Part shown: positions 45,667 to 54,537 of the stretch, one piece after another
Layout of the letters: every line of letters begins with the position of its first letter
How positions within the stretch are numbered: the stretch's first letter is position 1
From: Aquimarina sp. TRL1
GTDB lineage: Bacteria > Bacteroidota > Bacteroidia > Flavobacteriales > Flavobacteriaceae
Direction: 5' to 3'
NCBI RefSeq assembly: GCF_013365535.1
Contig: NZ_CP053590.1
Span: 4,578,501 to 4,642,500 of the forward strand
DNA length: 64,000 nucleotides
Notes under the pieces: generated by a model
Seen by the model: the letters and a program-made list of their open reading frames with translations, nothing else
What the model was told of the DNA's origin: nothing
The model's database searches: none
Position numbers and translations under genes: made by a program

Positions 45667-46269
45667 TCAAAATTGAAATCCTACAAAAAAGAAAAGGTTA
45701 TTATCAAACGTATTATTTTTAATAACCGTGTCACCTAATGTTGTTTTTTTGATAGGTTCAAATGGGGTTCGCATCGGAAATGATACTGTATAATAAAGTC
45801 CTTTGAGACCAAAAACATCCTCCTCTCTATAACTAATTGCAACTCCTACGGTCGCTGATTTTTTTTGAAAGCGTTCTGCCAGGATGGTATGTTCATATTC
45901 ATTAGTATACCATCCAAAAGAAGGACTTACATACAGCATTTTTTTATAAACAGGAATGTCATAAAAAGTCTCAAAACCAACTTGTTTTCCCTGGACGTGA
46001 TCCCCGTCTACCACAATCACAAAATCCGAAGATAAATGAGCCTCAGACATAGTTGTATTCATGTATAATACCCGCATCATATGACTGTTAGGGAACTTCA
46101 CTCCTATCTCCCCGGAATAAGACTTAAAGTCATTGAACACTGCCTGTCCTAATTCCAAGGCTGCAAAAGGTTTGATTTTAGTTTTTTTTACTGATGTATT
46201 CTGTTGAGTCCAACAGCGATTAACTCCAATAGATGTGAAAATAATAATTATAAATAGAATAACTCTCAT
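45667..46269 (-). CDS. Small outer-membrane-barrel-like exported protein
   Basis: 200 aa. Signal peptide (MRVILFIIIIFTSIGVNRCW). Alternating-residue strands and a C-terminal NNLFFFVGFQF, ending in Phe, suggest an outer-membrane beta-barrel or lipocalin-like protein. Family not recognised. Follows the Crp/Fnr gene on the same strand, 78 bases later, and may be controlled by it. Confidence 0.6.
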   Translation of the reverse strand: MRVILFIIIIFTSIGVNRCWTQQNTSVKKTKIKPFAALELGQAVFNDFKSYSGEIGVKFPNSHMMRVLYMNTTMSEAHLSSDFVIVVDGDHVQGKQVGFETFYDIPVYKKMLYVSPSFGWYTNEYEHTILAERFQKKSATVGVAISYREEDVFGLKGLYYTVSFPMRTPFEPIKKTTLGDTVIKNNTFDNNLFFFVGFQF

Positions 46270-46347
46270 GGTAATTACGAATTGATTTTAAACAATAATG
46301 AGCGCAAATTATGGCTTCTTTTTCCGTAGGGAGTTATCCTATGGTAA

Positions 46348-46926
46348 CTAATCCGGGCAACTGATTTTTCGTCGAATCCGGCTTAAACTTTGTTTAGTAA
46401 TTCCTAAATATGAGGCGATATGCTTTTGAGGAATTCGTTTTAGAATATCTTTTCTGGTATGCAATACATGCAGATAGCGCTCTTCTGCTGTTTGTGTCAT
46501 TAGATCCATCCGTTGTTTTTCTCTTTTTGCATTGTCTTGTTCTTCCCCAACTAAAAACAATGTTTTGCCAATAGGAGTTTCTTTGAGTATATTGATGTTC
46601 TTTTTTGAAATTTGCAAAGCTACTACATTTTCCAAAGCGATTAGTTCCAGGTCAGAAGGGAGTCCTGTCGTTAATGAGTAATCATCTGCAAAGAAATCTC
46701 CCTCAAAGAAAAAGTCCAGACACGCATAGTTATTTTTCTTCCAGACAAAAGACCCCACCACTCCTTCCAGTAAAAAATATCCATACTTAGCTCTAAAACC
46801 GCTCTCTTTAATTTTTTCATTCTTTGTATAGCTCACCTCTTCACATAAGGTATAAAAGTGACTCCATACCTCTAGCGGAGCATTATAATAGGGATCAAAT
46901 GCTTCTTTTAACTTTTTTTCAATCAT
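46348..46926 (-). CDS. Crp/Fnr-family transcriptional regulator
   Basis: 192 aa. Cyclic-nucleotide-binding-fold domain (RAKYGYFLLEGVVGSFVW, CLDFFFEGDFFADDYSLTTG) followed by a C-terminal helix-turn-helix (RIPQKHIASYLGITKQSLSRIRR). No Cys cluster for an Fe-S centre and no clear cAMP phosphate-binding Arg-Ser, so the ligand is unknown; typical Bacteroidota CRP-like protein. Confidence 0.85.
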   Translation of the reverse strand: MIEKKLKEAFDPYYNAPLEVWSHFYTLCEEVSYTKNEKIKESGFRAKYGYFLLEGVVGSFVWKKNNYACLDFFFEGDFFADDYSLTTGLPSDLELIALENVVALQISKKNINILKETPIGKTLFLVGEEQDNAKREKQRMDLMTQTAEERYLHVLHTRKDILKRIPQKHIASYLGITKQSLSRIRRKISCPD

Positions 46927-47168
46927 ATAATATATCGCATAATTTATCAGTACACCACCTCAAAGAACATATCAATCTCGGTTATCGAGTAAAAATCCTT
47001 TAAGAAATTTCCTGAACAGTTCACTACCTTACAGACAGAACCTCATACGATTTGTTACAATATATACGCAATAAACACCTCCGATAGAAACGCATTTTAA
47101 ATTGGGAAAAAATTACTCAAGGTATTCTCTAATAAATCAATTAAATACAATCCAAAAAACGTATCTGC

Positions 47169-48386
47169 TCATGAAGATGTTTTAGCGCGATATGTTAATG
47201 TGCGCCATATATATTCCAGTGGTCCTTGTTTGAATTTGCTAAGCCAGTACCGGCTAATTCCCCATTGTATACACACAATTCCAATAGCCAGTAAAGGAAT
47301 ATATACAAAGGGAATTTTTCGCATTAATGCCGCTCCATACCCAAAAAATAAGAGCACGGCAGTTACATTCTGTACGATATAATTAGTCAGAGCCATGCGC
47401 CCCAATATTGCCAGGTTACGAAAAATACTCCTTAGCCTACCTCTGTTCCATATGACCATAAAAAATGTGGAAATTCCAAGTGCCAATGCAGTAGAACCAC
47501 TGTGATAAATAACTCCCTGAATGAGCCCTGTAATGCTCAAGTCAAAAGGCGTTCCTATAACGGCTTTGATAATAGCATATACCAAAGACAGCAACAGTCC
47601 AATTCCTCCAATCCAAATGGCTGTAGTGGGTACTGATCGTTCATTATTTTGTATTTTTGGTAACCAATCTCGTGCGAGTACGATCCCGATCAAGAATAAG
47701 CCTAAAACCTGAAAATACCGCCCGGACATTAAGTAACTCATCGGTCTTGGAATGGCTTTTAGAACATTGACAGAAAACACTGTTCGTGCGTTATCCGCTG
47801 TACGCATCTCTAATACCGAATATTCCCCGAACCCCCACCGGGTTTTCAGCACTCCCGAAAACTGCCGCAGTACTCCCCAAAAAGTTGCTTCCTGTGTCAT
47901 ATACAAAAGACCGTGAATCAGTAACGGAAGGACTAATAAAACTACAATCCATCGCAGCAAAGTAGCTCGGGAACATTTCATAAATAACGGTAAGAAGGCC
48001 CCCAGTATACTGTAGAGCATCAGAATATCTCCGTGCCATACCAGATACATATGCAACAGTCCAATTCCAAAAAGAATCCCCATACGTCTCCACCAGAATG
48101 CCTTAAAATTCCCGGAAGCACTATGAAAACGCGCTGCCTGAAGGGCAAAACCTACGCCAAAAAGTATAGAAAATATCCCATAGAACTTCCCCTCCACAAA
48201 CCAATCGATAAAAAACAAAACAATTCTGTCGGGTACCGGTAATTCCACTACCTCTTCGGGGGTATAAGTATAAAGCCCCATAAAACTACACAGATTGGCT
48301 AATAATATTCCAAAAAGAGCAAATCCTCTTAATGCGTCCAGAAGCTGTAATCGCTCTGATGAATGGGTCGGTGTTACAACAGCCAT
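47169..48386 (-). CDS. DUF418 domain-containing membrane protein
   Basis: 405 aa from the ATG at 48386; an upstream in-frame GTG (48416) adds ten unlikely residues. RLQLLDALRGFALFGILLANL opens the family, FLIGIVLARDWLP and the C-terminal DUF418 block (ILGRMALTNYIVQNV, QWGISRYWLSKFKQGPLEYIWR) are present. Ten or more TM segments. An acyltransferase-3-like membrane family of unknown substrate. Monocistronic. Confidence 0.88.
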   Translation of the reverse strand: MAVVTPTHSSERLQLLDALRGFALFGILLANLCSFMGLYTYTPEEVVELPVPDRIVLFFIDWFVEGKFYGIFSILFGVGFALQAARFHSASGNFKAFWWRRMGILFGIGLLHMYLVWHGDILMLYSILGAFLPLFMKCSRATLLRWIVVLLVLPLLIHGLLYMTQEATFWGVLRQFSGVLKTRWGFGEYSVLEMRTADNARTVFSVNVLKAIPRPMSYLMSGRYFQVLGLFLIGIVLARDWLPKIQNNERSVPTTAIWIGGIGLLLSLVYAIIKAVIGTPFDLSITGLIQGVIYHSGSTALALGISTFFMVIWNRGRLRSIFRNLAILGRMALTNYIVQNVTAVLLFFGYGAALMRKIPFVYIPLLAIGIVCIQWGISRYWLSKFKQGPLEYIWRTLTYRAKTSS

Positions 48387-48911
48387 AAAATTCAATAATA
48401 AAAAAATATCATACACAGGGAATCCTCCCTAAAATACGCTTCACTTTCCCTATATTGCCCTGAGACAATGTCGTCAATAGCTAAATGAACACGCTCTCCT
48501 AAAGTAGGTTTATTTCCATAGGCTACCGCATTAAATTCGTTAATATTTTGTTTATTAACACCCTTGTCAAAACCAAAAAAATATCATACTGAAAAGTCTT
48601 TTTCTGTACTTTACATCATTTTTATCTTCTTTCTAAATTTTAAATATTTTCTAATTTCCATCCCTAAAAACACGAAGTTTATAGCCAAAAACTGTGGTTC
48701 TATACCATTCCTCTCGATTTTTCTCTTTCTAATCAGGCATTTTTGAACCCTCAATATGAATATCAGGAAGCTACTATTTCCTGTGATTTCATACCTACGA
48801 ATCAAAGAGCAGGAGATTCGAAAAAGTAGCTACCTCCTTCTCGTATTGATTCCCCGGGCGGAATCTGAAAAGCCTTTATTAAATAGAGTAAGAATCATAA
48901 TCTTTATAAAC
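48387..48911. other. 525-base region with possible gene remnant on the minus strand
   Basis: An open minus-strand frame (48394-48582) lacks a start but reads like protein (KQNINEFNAVAYGNKPTLGE). Otherwise AT-rich DNA without recognised signals. Confidence 0.35.
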
Positions 48912-49283
48912 ATGGGATATAGAAATATCGCAGCATCAGGTCGCGAACGACCTGTTTATGCTTCTGACAAGGTAACTAATGCATCTGAAGTTAGCGCGCT
49001 GGTTACCAAGATCAGAAAAGATCTGGGTACTGCAGAAATGAATAAAGTAATCATCTACATCCTTTCCGGGACACACGGGAATACCCAGGGAGACCTTGTA
49101 GGAGAAAAAGTGTTTTTTGCAGAGGATAAAACCCTTGAACTACAAACCGTAAAAGCGGTCAATGTCAATCAGGATACCCCTCCAAATACCTGGAAAAAGT
49201 ATTTCGGTGCCTCTAAGGCGATTGTAATTCTCGCCTGGTGTTATAGTGACCGCTGGAAAGGACTGGCAACCTATAACAAGTAG
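48912..49283 (+). CDS. Small protein with caspase-like His/Cys pattern, unknown function
   Basis: 123 aa from the ATG at 48912 (MGYRNIAASGRERPVY); a longer frame from 48756 adds an implausible basic leader. VIIYILSGTHGNTQGDL places a His in an SGTHG loop after a hydrophobic strand, and AIVILAWCYSDRWKG puts a Cys after another strand. This is the His-Cys order of caspase-like (CHAT/C14) folds, but the protein is half the usual size and ends right after the Cys strand. Homology is speculative. Confidence 0.5.
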   Translation: MGYRNIAASGRERPVYASDKVTNASEVSALVTKIRKDLGTAEMNKVIIYILSGTHGNTQGDLVGEKVFFAEDKTLELQTVKAVNVNQDTPPNTWKKYFGASKAIVILAWCYSDRWKGLATYNK

Positions 49284-49290
49284 AGAACTC

Positions 49291-49350
49291 TTGTACCATT
49301 TGTATTTTACATATACCGGCAAAAAAAATATGTTTTTTTCAGTATACTAC
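49291..49350 (+). repeat. TTGTACCATTTGTATTTT repeat, copy 1
   Basis: Begins 8 bases after the 48912 gene. Shares TTGTACCATTTGTATTTT with copy 2 at 49604 and CATTTGTATTTT with copy 3 at 54049, then a T-rich end with CAGTA. Confidence 0.6.
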
Positions 49351-49436
49351 CCCGGGACAAACCTTGTGGTAATATATCTTTTGGCGATGCCAATATATCA
49401 AGCATAGCAGCGCTACACTGTTTTTATAACACTGAA

Positions 49437-49528
49437 ATGAAAAAGAACATTTCATTCCGGTAAATGTAAGGTACGAATCGTATGAGTCTCCTCGTCAGAC
49501 AGGCGAGGAGAACATCCACGCACTGTAG
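49437..49528 (+). pseudogene. Frameshifted copy of the 25-codon mini-gene
   Basis: Matches 49717-49794 but has one A fewer in the A run after ATGAA, which gives an early stop. Restoring the frame gives EHFIPVNVRYESYE, close to EHFIPVALKYKWYS of the intact copy, then runs to TAG at 49526. Confidence 0.4.
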
Positions 49529-49603
49529 CGGGTTCATATCAATATGTATAATGAATTTGTTGAAACAAGTTCCGTAAGATACATCGTGATATACTAATTT
49601 TAG

Positions 49604-49665
49604 TTGTACCATTTGTATTTTGAAAGTACTGACAAAGAAAATTATTATTTTTTTGTTTCAGTAAA
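49604..49665 (+). repeat. TTGTACCATTTGTATTTT repeat, copy 2
   Basis: Second copy; 18 identical starting bases with copy 1, and TTTTGAAxGT, AAGAAAA and TTTTAGTAAA-like blocks shared with copy 3. Lies just before the mini-gene. Confidence 0.6.
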
Positions 49666-49716
49666 GAAAAAAATCAAGCATAGAGCGTTACGGTTTATTT
49701 CTATTCTGAAACTAAG

Positions 49717-49794
49717 ATGAAAAAAGAACATTTTATTCCAGTAGCTTTAAAGTATAAATGGTATTCGTTAAATAAACTCGGTGTAAACAGATAA
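49717..49794 (+). CDS. 25-codon mini-gene
   Basis: ATG to TAA encoding a basic peptide starting MKKEHFIPVALKYKWYSLNK. It has its own intrinsic terminator 75 bases downstream and a duplicated, frameshifted relative at 49437. The conserved EHFIPV and Y-x2-Y spacing between copies hint at past selection on the peptide. Function unknown. Confidence 0.35.
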   Translation: MKKEHFIPVALKYKWYSLNKLGVNR

Positions 49795-49869
49795 AACTGT
49801 ATCAGAAGTACCTCTTTATTCGTAGGGGGTACCTTCTAGCAGTTATATCTCGATTACCGGGTAATGGGC

Positions 49870-49903
49870 AAAAAGCGATATCCAAAGGATATCGCTTTTT
49901 TTG
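49870..49903 (+). terminator. Strong intrinsic terminator
   Basis: AAAAGCGATATCC / GGATATCGCTTTT stem, AAA loop and T tract; terminates plus-strand transcription through the mini-gene region. Confidence 0.88.
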
Positions 49904-49934
49904 TCTTATATTATTTTGCTTTGAAATTGCTCGG

Positions 49935-49998
49935 GTAAACTACCTCGAGACAATTCCACGAGCTATTCGTTAGAAACAAATTTTAATTTCAAGGCACG
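49935..49998 (+). repeat. Interspersed repeat copy
   Basis: Closest relative of 44109-44170; identical over ATTCGTTAGAAACAAATTTT and AATTTCAAGGC. Confidence 0.7.
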
Positions 49999-50553
49999 CC
50001 TAGCAGTAGCATCCTCTTATAAGGATTCCCCCGTAGAATATCCCCTTAGCGTATCTTATAAGTACACTATGGATACATACACTTACTGATATCCCCTATA
50101 AGACGCGTTCCAGGTATTCTCAAACTACTTCGAAGAATGCTTTTAATCAATCGAGACATTACTGTAGCACTCATCTATCCTATTTTTTGGGCAACCTCCC
50201 CATAAGCCAAGCCCTTTTTCTATTATTTTGGGCAAACAGCTATTAATAGAAAGGCTCAGAACCCGTTTCGGAAGCCTTCGAAATAGTAAATTAACGCTTC
50301 GAAATACTTCCTGATGGGCTTGTCCCCATCCTCAAAGGGAGACTCCCCCTTGTTTGGTATCTACAACTGTAGAAACAGGAATTTAGCTGCTTAATAATAT
50401 GATTCCCTTACCTAAGGAAGTTTGCTTATCCACGGTTCCGGTTTCTATATCACCCCATGTGCAGTTTACAACCAAAAATCAACACTTTATACCATCTCTT
50501 CCTTATAAGCTACCCATTTTCTGATAGCTTTCGGTTATATAATAACACACATC

Positions 50554-52002
50554 ATGAAACAATTTAATGAAGTACAAAAGCAACTACTGGAACGTCTGGC
50601 ACAGCGTAGTGAGGATACAGAAATCCAGATGATTGACTTTCTGGAAGAGGTCTTTTTTAAAGCAGCAGCTGGGCGCTCCATGATCTTACAACTACAGGCA
50701 AAACAAGCCATTTATTACATGCCTGTATTGACATTTTCGAATCCTCTCAAAAAACATCAGGAGATTCAACAATTAGTAGCCCTTATCGAATTATTGCAAT
50801 TCCTGGAAACAGCATCTTATATCACCTTACACAGCAAAAATATCTTGAAGGAACGAACGATGATATTCCTCAATGATCAGTTTATCGCCCCTAAAACAGT
50901 AGATGGGAAAATAATTCTCAACGCCCGGGGAGACAACACCTCTCAATCAGAAATCATCCGGGATAAGGATGGCAAAGTGATCTACAAAGGGGTTATTTTT
51001 ACTACAAATGCTTTTTACCGGATGAGTCAATTGTTCACCGGAACCTTATGCATATCCCCAGCGATCAAACAGTTGATTCCCCCTTCTGCTGATACAAAAG
51101 AAGCTCCCCCCATACCCAACCATACTCCTTCCCTTGCATCTCTTTCATTTTTTAGCAAACTAAACCTCATCATCCATATAATGATGCTCCTCCTCATAGG
51201 TACTGTCGTATTTCTGGGATACACCTATTACCGCCCTACATCACACGAATCCACTACACCAAAAACATCTGATACTGTAGAAAAAGAAGTAATGACAACA
51301 GAACTAAACGTGCAGCAACAATCCGGAAGAAAAAAACGCCTGGTAACAGATAAACAACCTACCTCCCCTGCTTCTGACAAGTATTACGGAGCAAACCTCT
51401 CTTTATACCCGTCTAAATCCTTAAAGCAACTGGCTAAAAACGAGGCGATGTCTTTTGCTATTTTTCAGGCTTCGAGAGGTACCTGGTATAAAAATGCCCG
51501 CTTAAAAAAACAGTACGCTTTTGCGGCGGAGCATAACTGGTTAAAAGGTGCCTACCATATGTATCTTGCTAACAAAACCCCGGCAAGACAAGCAACTAAT
51601 TATTATAAGGCTTTGCAAAGGATTGATTCTCTGGAATTACCTCCTATCGTATATCTTTCTCAAAAGAGTTTTTCTAAAAAATTGAAAAAAACAGTACCGG
51701 AATTCCAAAAAGAATTTATCCATTTTCTGAAACAACTTAAGCAAAAAACAAAGAAAACCCCTATCGTTTATACAGATACAGGTACTGCCAACACCTACCT
51801 ATCGGATGCGAATGCTCCTTTTGGCAATTATCCCTTATGGCTTATTGACACGACCCAAACAACGACTCCTCAACTCCCTGAGGCATGGAAGAAAAAAGGC
51901 TATGTAGTTTGGCAAAGAAGTGATTATCGAAAACCAAAAGGAACAAGTAAAGAACTGGACATTAGTACTGAGAATATGAGAAAACTATCCTATTCATACT
52001 AA
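50554..52002 (+). CDS. Membrane-anchored GH25 lysozyme-like pseudoenzyme
   Basis: 482 aa. An unrecognised N-terminal cytoplasmic domain (1-180), a proline-rich linker, one TM at about 204-226, a basic linker, and a C-terminal GH25 fold (276-482): AIFQASRGTWYKNARLKKQY, KGAYHMYLANK, TPIVYTDTGTANTYL, NYPLWLIDT, YVVWQR and LDIS. The usual GIDVSxWQ Asp is Asn281 (YGANLSLY) and the DxE catalytic pair is LxQ (VYLSQ, Gln370). With both acids lost it probably binds peptidoglycan or a muropeptide and signals inward. Topology N-in, GH25 in the periplasm. Own unit. Confidence 0.75.
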   Translation: MKQFNEVQKQLLERLAQRSEDTEIQMIDFLEEVFFKAAAGRSMILQLQAKQAIYYMPVLTFSNPLKKHQEIQQLVALIELLQFLETASYITLHSKNILKERTMIFLNDQFIAPKTVDGKIILNARGDNTSQSEIIRDKDGKVIYKGVIFTTNAFYRMSQLFTGTLCISPAIKQLIPPSADTKEAPPIPNHTPSLASLSFFSKLNLIIHIMMLLLIGTVVFLGYTYYRPTSHESTTPKTSDTVEKEVMTTELNVQQQSGRKKRLVTDKQPTSPASDKYYGANLSLYPSKSLKQLAKNEAMSFAIFQASRGTWYKNARLKKQYAFAAEHNWLKGAYHMYLANKTPARQATNYYKALQRIDSLELPPIVYLSQKSFSKKLKKTVPEFQKEFIHFLKQLKQKTKKTPIVYTDTGTANTYLSDANAPFGNYPLWLIDTTQTTTPQLPEAWKKKGYVVWQRSDYRKPKGTSKELDISTENMRKLSYSY

Positions 52003-52610
52003 ATCTCTGTCTGTAGAAATGATAATGGTGTTACTTCTTATTACTGAACAGATAACCACTATGTTGCGGTTTTACAAAAATGCTCTTTTAGGTATTTTCA
52101 CCCATATACACTCTACGTTTTATCCATATTTTTACTCACTAAGTAAGATGTAAATGCTCCGACACTGGTATTGAAATATTCTATAGTGGTTTTCTTGGGA
52201 CACCTTGAGTGCTTAGCCCGAGACCCCTGACTTTTTAATGTTTGCCTACAATGAAACAGAAGGGTGCTAAGTTTTAGCCCCTGTCTGAGGGAATACTCCC
52301 CAAAAGATATTCCTAAGTAATGTACAAACAATAGCCAGGGGATAAAGGATACAACGAATATCGAGATCTGCAAACGGGTCACGGTACTTTTTAGTAATCA
52401 ATACCCTTCTGAAAACATACAACTGGGAAAATTGTATAAGGGATATATAAAAGATGTAGTTGATTAATTCTAATTTATATTCTTATCGGTTTTATAATAC
52501 TCTCCTTTCTTAGTCTTATCAATTTTTGTTATTGCTATAAACTGCTACAGCAAAGAAGAGCTTTATATAAAAAGAATAAAGCCCTGGCAGAAGCGAATCA
52601 ACAAAAAGAT
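52003..52610. other. Region upstream of the kinase, probable decayed coding DNA
   Basis: From 52464 the kinase frame is open without an ATG and encodes a hydrophobic segment (LIYILIGFIILSFLSLINF). Another frame, ending TAA at 52465-52467, reads like coding (SNQYPSENIQLGKLYKGYIK). This pattern fits a frameshifted 5' end. 52003-52310 holds nothing I recognise. Confidence 0.4.
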
Positions 52611-53306
52611 ATGATGCTGATGATGGTGGCTCATGACCTGAGATCCCCTCTATACCAGTTAACCCATCTCTGGAGGCGTGCCATACAACTGGCAGATCAC
52701 AAAGAATACAACAAACTTACTGATACCCTACACCAGGGAATCACTATGAATCAGCACACCTATCAGTTTATGGATAATATGCTCAACTGGACAATGCTGC
52801 AAAGTAATCAGCTACTGTTTCAAAAAGAACATATTCATGGCAATGCCCTTATTGATCAGGTACTTCATGATTTCCGCATGAAAATCACAAACAAAGAGAT
52901 TCGCATTCATAAAAATATCCCTAAAGACATCTATATCCATGGAGATCTGCATTCTTATAAAGTTATTTTTCAAAACTTTATAGACAATGCCCTCAAGTAT
53001 TCTTTTCAGAAAGGAACCATCCGGATTGTAGCTTCCTATATCAGTACTATGGAGTATTGCAAGTTCACGATCCGAGACTACGGAGAAGGCATGGAATCAG
53101 ATACCGTACACAAACTATTACATACTCAGGAACGCGTACAAGAACATCCTGAAAAGAAAAATAGTATGGGGATCGGGTTTCAGTTATGCAAACAGTTATT
53201 ACACAAAAACGGAGCTTCTATTACAATAGAAAGCAAGAAACATATCGGAACCACCATCATACTAACGATACCAACATTAAAATCACACAATCATGTCAAA
53301 AATTAA
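52611..53306 (+). CDS. Sensor histidine kinase core, apparently N-terminally truncated
   Basis: 231 aa from the first ATG. The His box starts at once: MVAHDLRSPLYQL (His8). The ATPase domain is complete: NFIDNALKYSF (N box), DYGEGMESDT (G1), GIGFQLCKQLL (G2). An in-frame TM segment lies upstream of this ATG with only rare start codons available, so the true protein is either started at a non-ATG codon or damaged. Overlaps by 14 bases the response regulator that should be its partner. Confidence 0.72.
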   Translation: MMLMMVAHDLRSPLYQLTHLWRRAIQLADHKEYNKLTDTLHQGITMNQHTYQFMDNMLNWTMLQSNQLLFQKEHIHGNALIDQVLHDFRMKITNKEIRIHKNIPKDIYIHGDLHSYKVIFQNFIDNALKYSFQKGTIRIVASYISTMEYCKFTIRDYGEGMESDTVHKLLHTQERVQEHPEKKNSMGIGFQLCKQLLHKNGASITIESKKHIGTTIILTIPTLKSHNHVKN

Positions 53307-54042
53307 TATTCTCATCATTGAAGACGACCCTTTTGAGGCAGAAATTCTGGAAACATGCTTAGTACAACTACAATACAATGTGGTAGCCATTACCTCTTCA
53401 TTACAAGAAGCTACTCATTTGTATTTTTCTTCAGAAATCGATCTGGTTATTATTGATATTTTTCTGGGAGGAAAGCCTAAAGGCATCAAATTTGCTGAAA
53501 TCATTTCCAAGCACCCGGAAGCCATTAAACCTTTTGTCTTTTTGACCAGTTCTACTTCTAAGCTGGTATTTGATACTGCCAAACTAACCCACCCATATGG
53601 CTACCTTCTAAAACCATTCAATGAACTACAGTTACAATACGCATTGGAGTTAGCACTGGAAAAATTCGCCAACACTCCTAATACATTTATAACAGCACCG
53701 TATGCTTCTTTATTAATTGATAAAACTTTTTTTATCAAAAAAAACAACATTCTGATCAAAGTAAAATTATCTGATATTTACTGTATCGAAGTAGAAGATC
53801 GATATAGCAGTATTAAAACCGCCCAGGAACGATTTATTATTCAACTGTCATTAAAACAATTTCTTGCCAAAATAAACACCCCTAATTTTATCAGGGTACA
53901 TCGCAATTACGTAATTAATATGGATAAAATCGAGCGGGTATTTTTATCGGACAACCTCATCGTATTGCAAAACAAAGCAAATATTACCCTGGGCAGGCAA
54001 TATCGGCAGGAGTTTGTTCGGCATTATGAAATCCTAACATAA
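53293..54042 (+). CDS. LytTR-family response regulator
   Basis: 249 aa. Receiver domain INILIIEDDPFEAEIL with phospho-Asp55 (LVIIDIFLGG) and Lys in LLKPFN. LytTR DNA-binding domain at about 150-245 (KLSDIYCIEVEDRYSSIKT, FIRVHRNYVINMDKIERV). Partner of the overlapping kinase. Targets unknown; nearby candidates are the 50554 gene and the minus-strand operons. Confidence 0.9.
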   Translation: MSKINILIIEDDPFEAEILETCLVQLQYNVVAITSSLQEATHLYFSSEIDLVIIDIFLGGKPKGIKFAEIISKHPEAIKPFVFLTSSTSKLVFDTAKLTHPYGYLLKPFNELQLQYALELALEKFANTPNTFITAPYASLLIDKTFFIKKNNILIKVKLSDIYCIEVEDRYSSIKTAQERFIIQLSLKQFLAKINTPNFIRVHRNYVINMDKIERVFLSDNLIVLQNKANITLGRQYRQEFVRHYEILT

Positions 54043-54048
54043 TGACAA

Positions 54049-54106
54049 TATCATTTGTATTTTGAATGTCCTGGCTAAGAAAACTAATTTTTCTGTTTTA
54101 GTAAAC
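54049..54106 (+). repeat. CATTTGTATTTT repeat, copy 3
   Basis: Begins 7 bases after the response regulator stop; shares CATTTGTATTTTGAA, AAGAAAA, TAATTTTT and TTTTAGTAAA-type blocks with copies at 49291 and 49604. Confidence 0.55.
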
Positions 54107-54480
54107 TGACTGTATAAATTACTTTTTCTCATTCTTATCCCTTTTATCTGTAACACAACCTCCGCAGTGCTCCGCATTGTAAACCCGGATTATGCATTAG
54201 CACTTCGTTATGAAGTTCGATCATATGATACATTATACAGTCATCTATTTTGAAATAGTTTAGGTCCGTACTATATTTTCTAATACAGAATCCGGGTTAC
54301 CATTATTGAGGGAACCCCCTCGGTTTAAGGATATGAGTTCTTATACTAAGAAGTATCCTCTCTCAGAAAAAGGTTACGAGGTATTTCTATACGTATCTGG
54401 TTATTTATTCCTTCTGGCAGCCCTCTAAAGGTTCAATCAGAATAGGTTCTGAGCTATATGAAGCTAGGATATTACATAAG

Positions 54481-54507
54481 AAACGGGAAGGTTTTCTTCC
54501 CGTTTTT
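54481..54507. terminator. Intrinsic terminator between convergent units
   Basis: AAACGGGAAG / CTTCCCGTTT stem with T tract on the plus strand and TTTCTT on the minus strand, 31 bases past the MFS stop. Confidence 0.65.
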
Positions 54508-54537
54508 ATATGTTATGTGTCATCGTATTGATTCCAT

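Larger units (their letters stand above)
49284..50553. other. 1.27-kb gene-poor, repeat-rich region
   Basis: Contains a diverged tandem unit (49291-49603 and 49604-49860), a 25-codon mini-gene with terminator, one interspersed repeat copy, and about 550 bases (50000-50553) in which I see no gene. Confidence 0.55.
54043..54537. other. 495-base intergenic region
   Basis: Starts with the third TTTGTATTTT repeat (54049-54106). Holds the hairpin at 54481. The middle 370 bases show no gene. Confidence 0.5.

Noticed and set aside
48756..48911. Longer N-terminus of the caspase-like mini-protein
   Set aside because: The 52 extra residues are basic and unlike the body; the ATG at 48912 gives a compact domain.
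52113..52382. 89-codon minus-strand frame
   Set aside because: No family resemblance; it overlaps DNA that looks like decayed coding sequence on the other strand.
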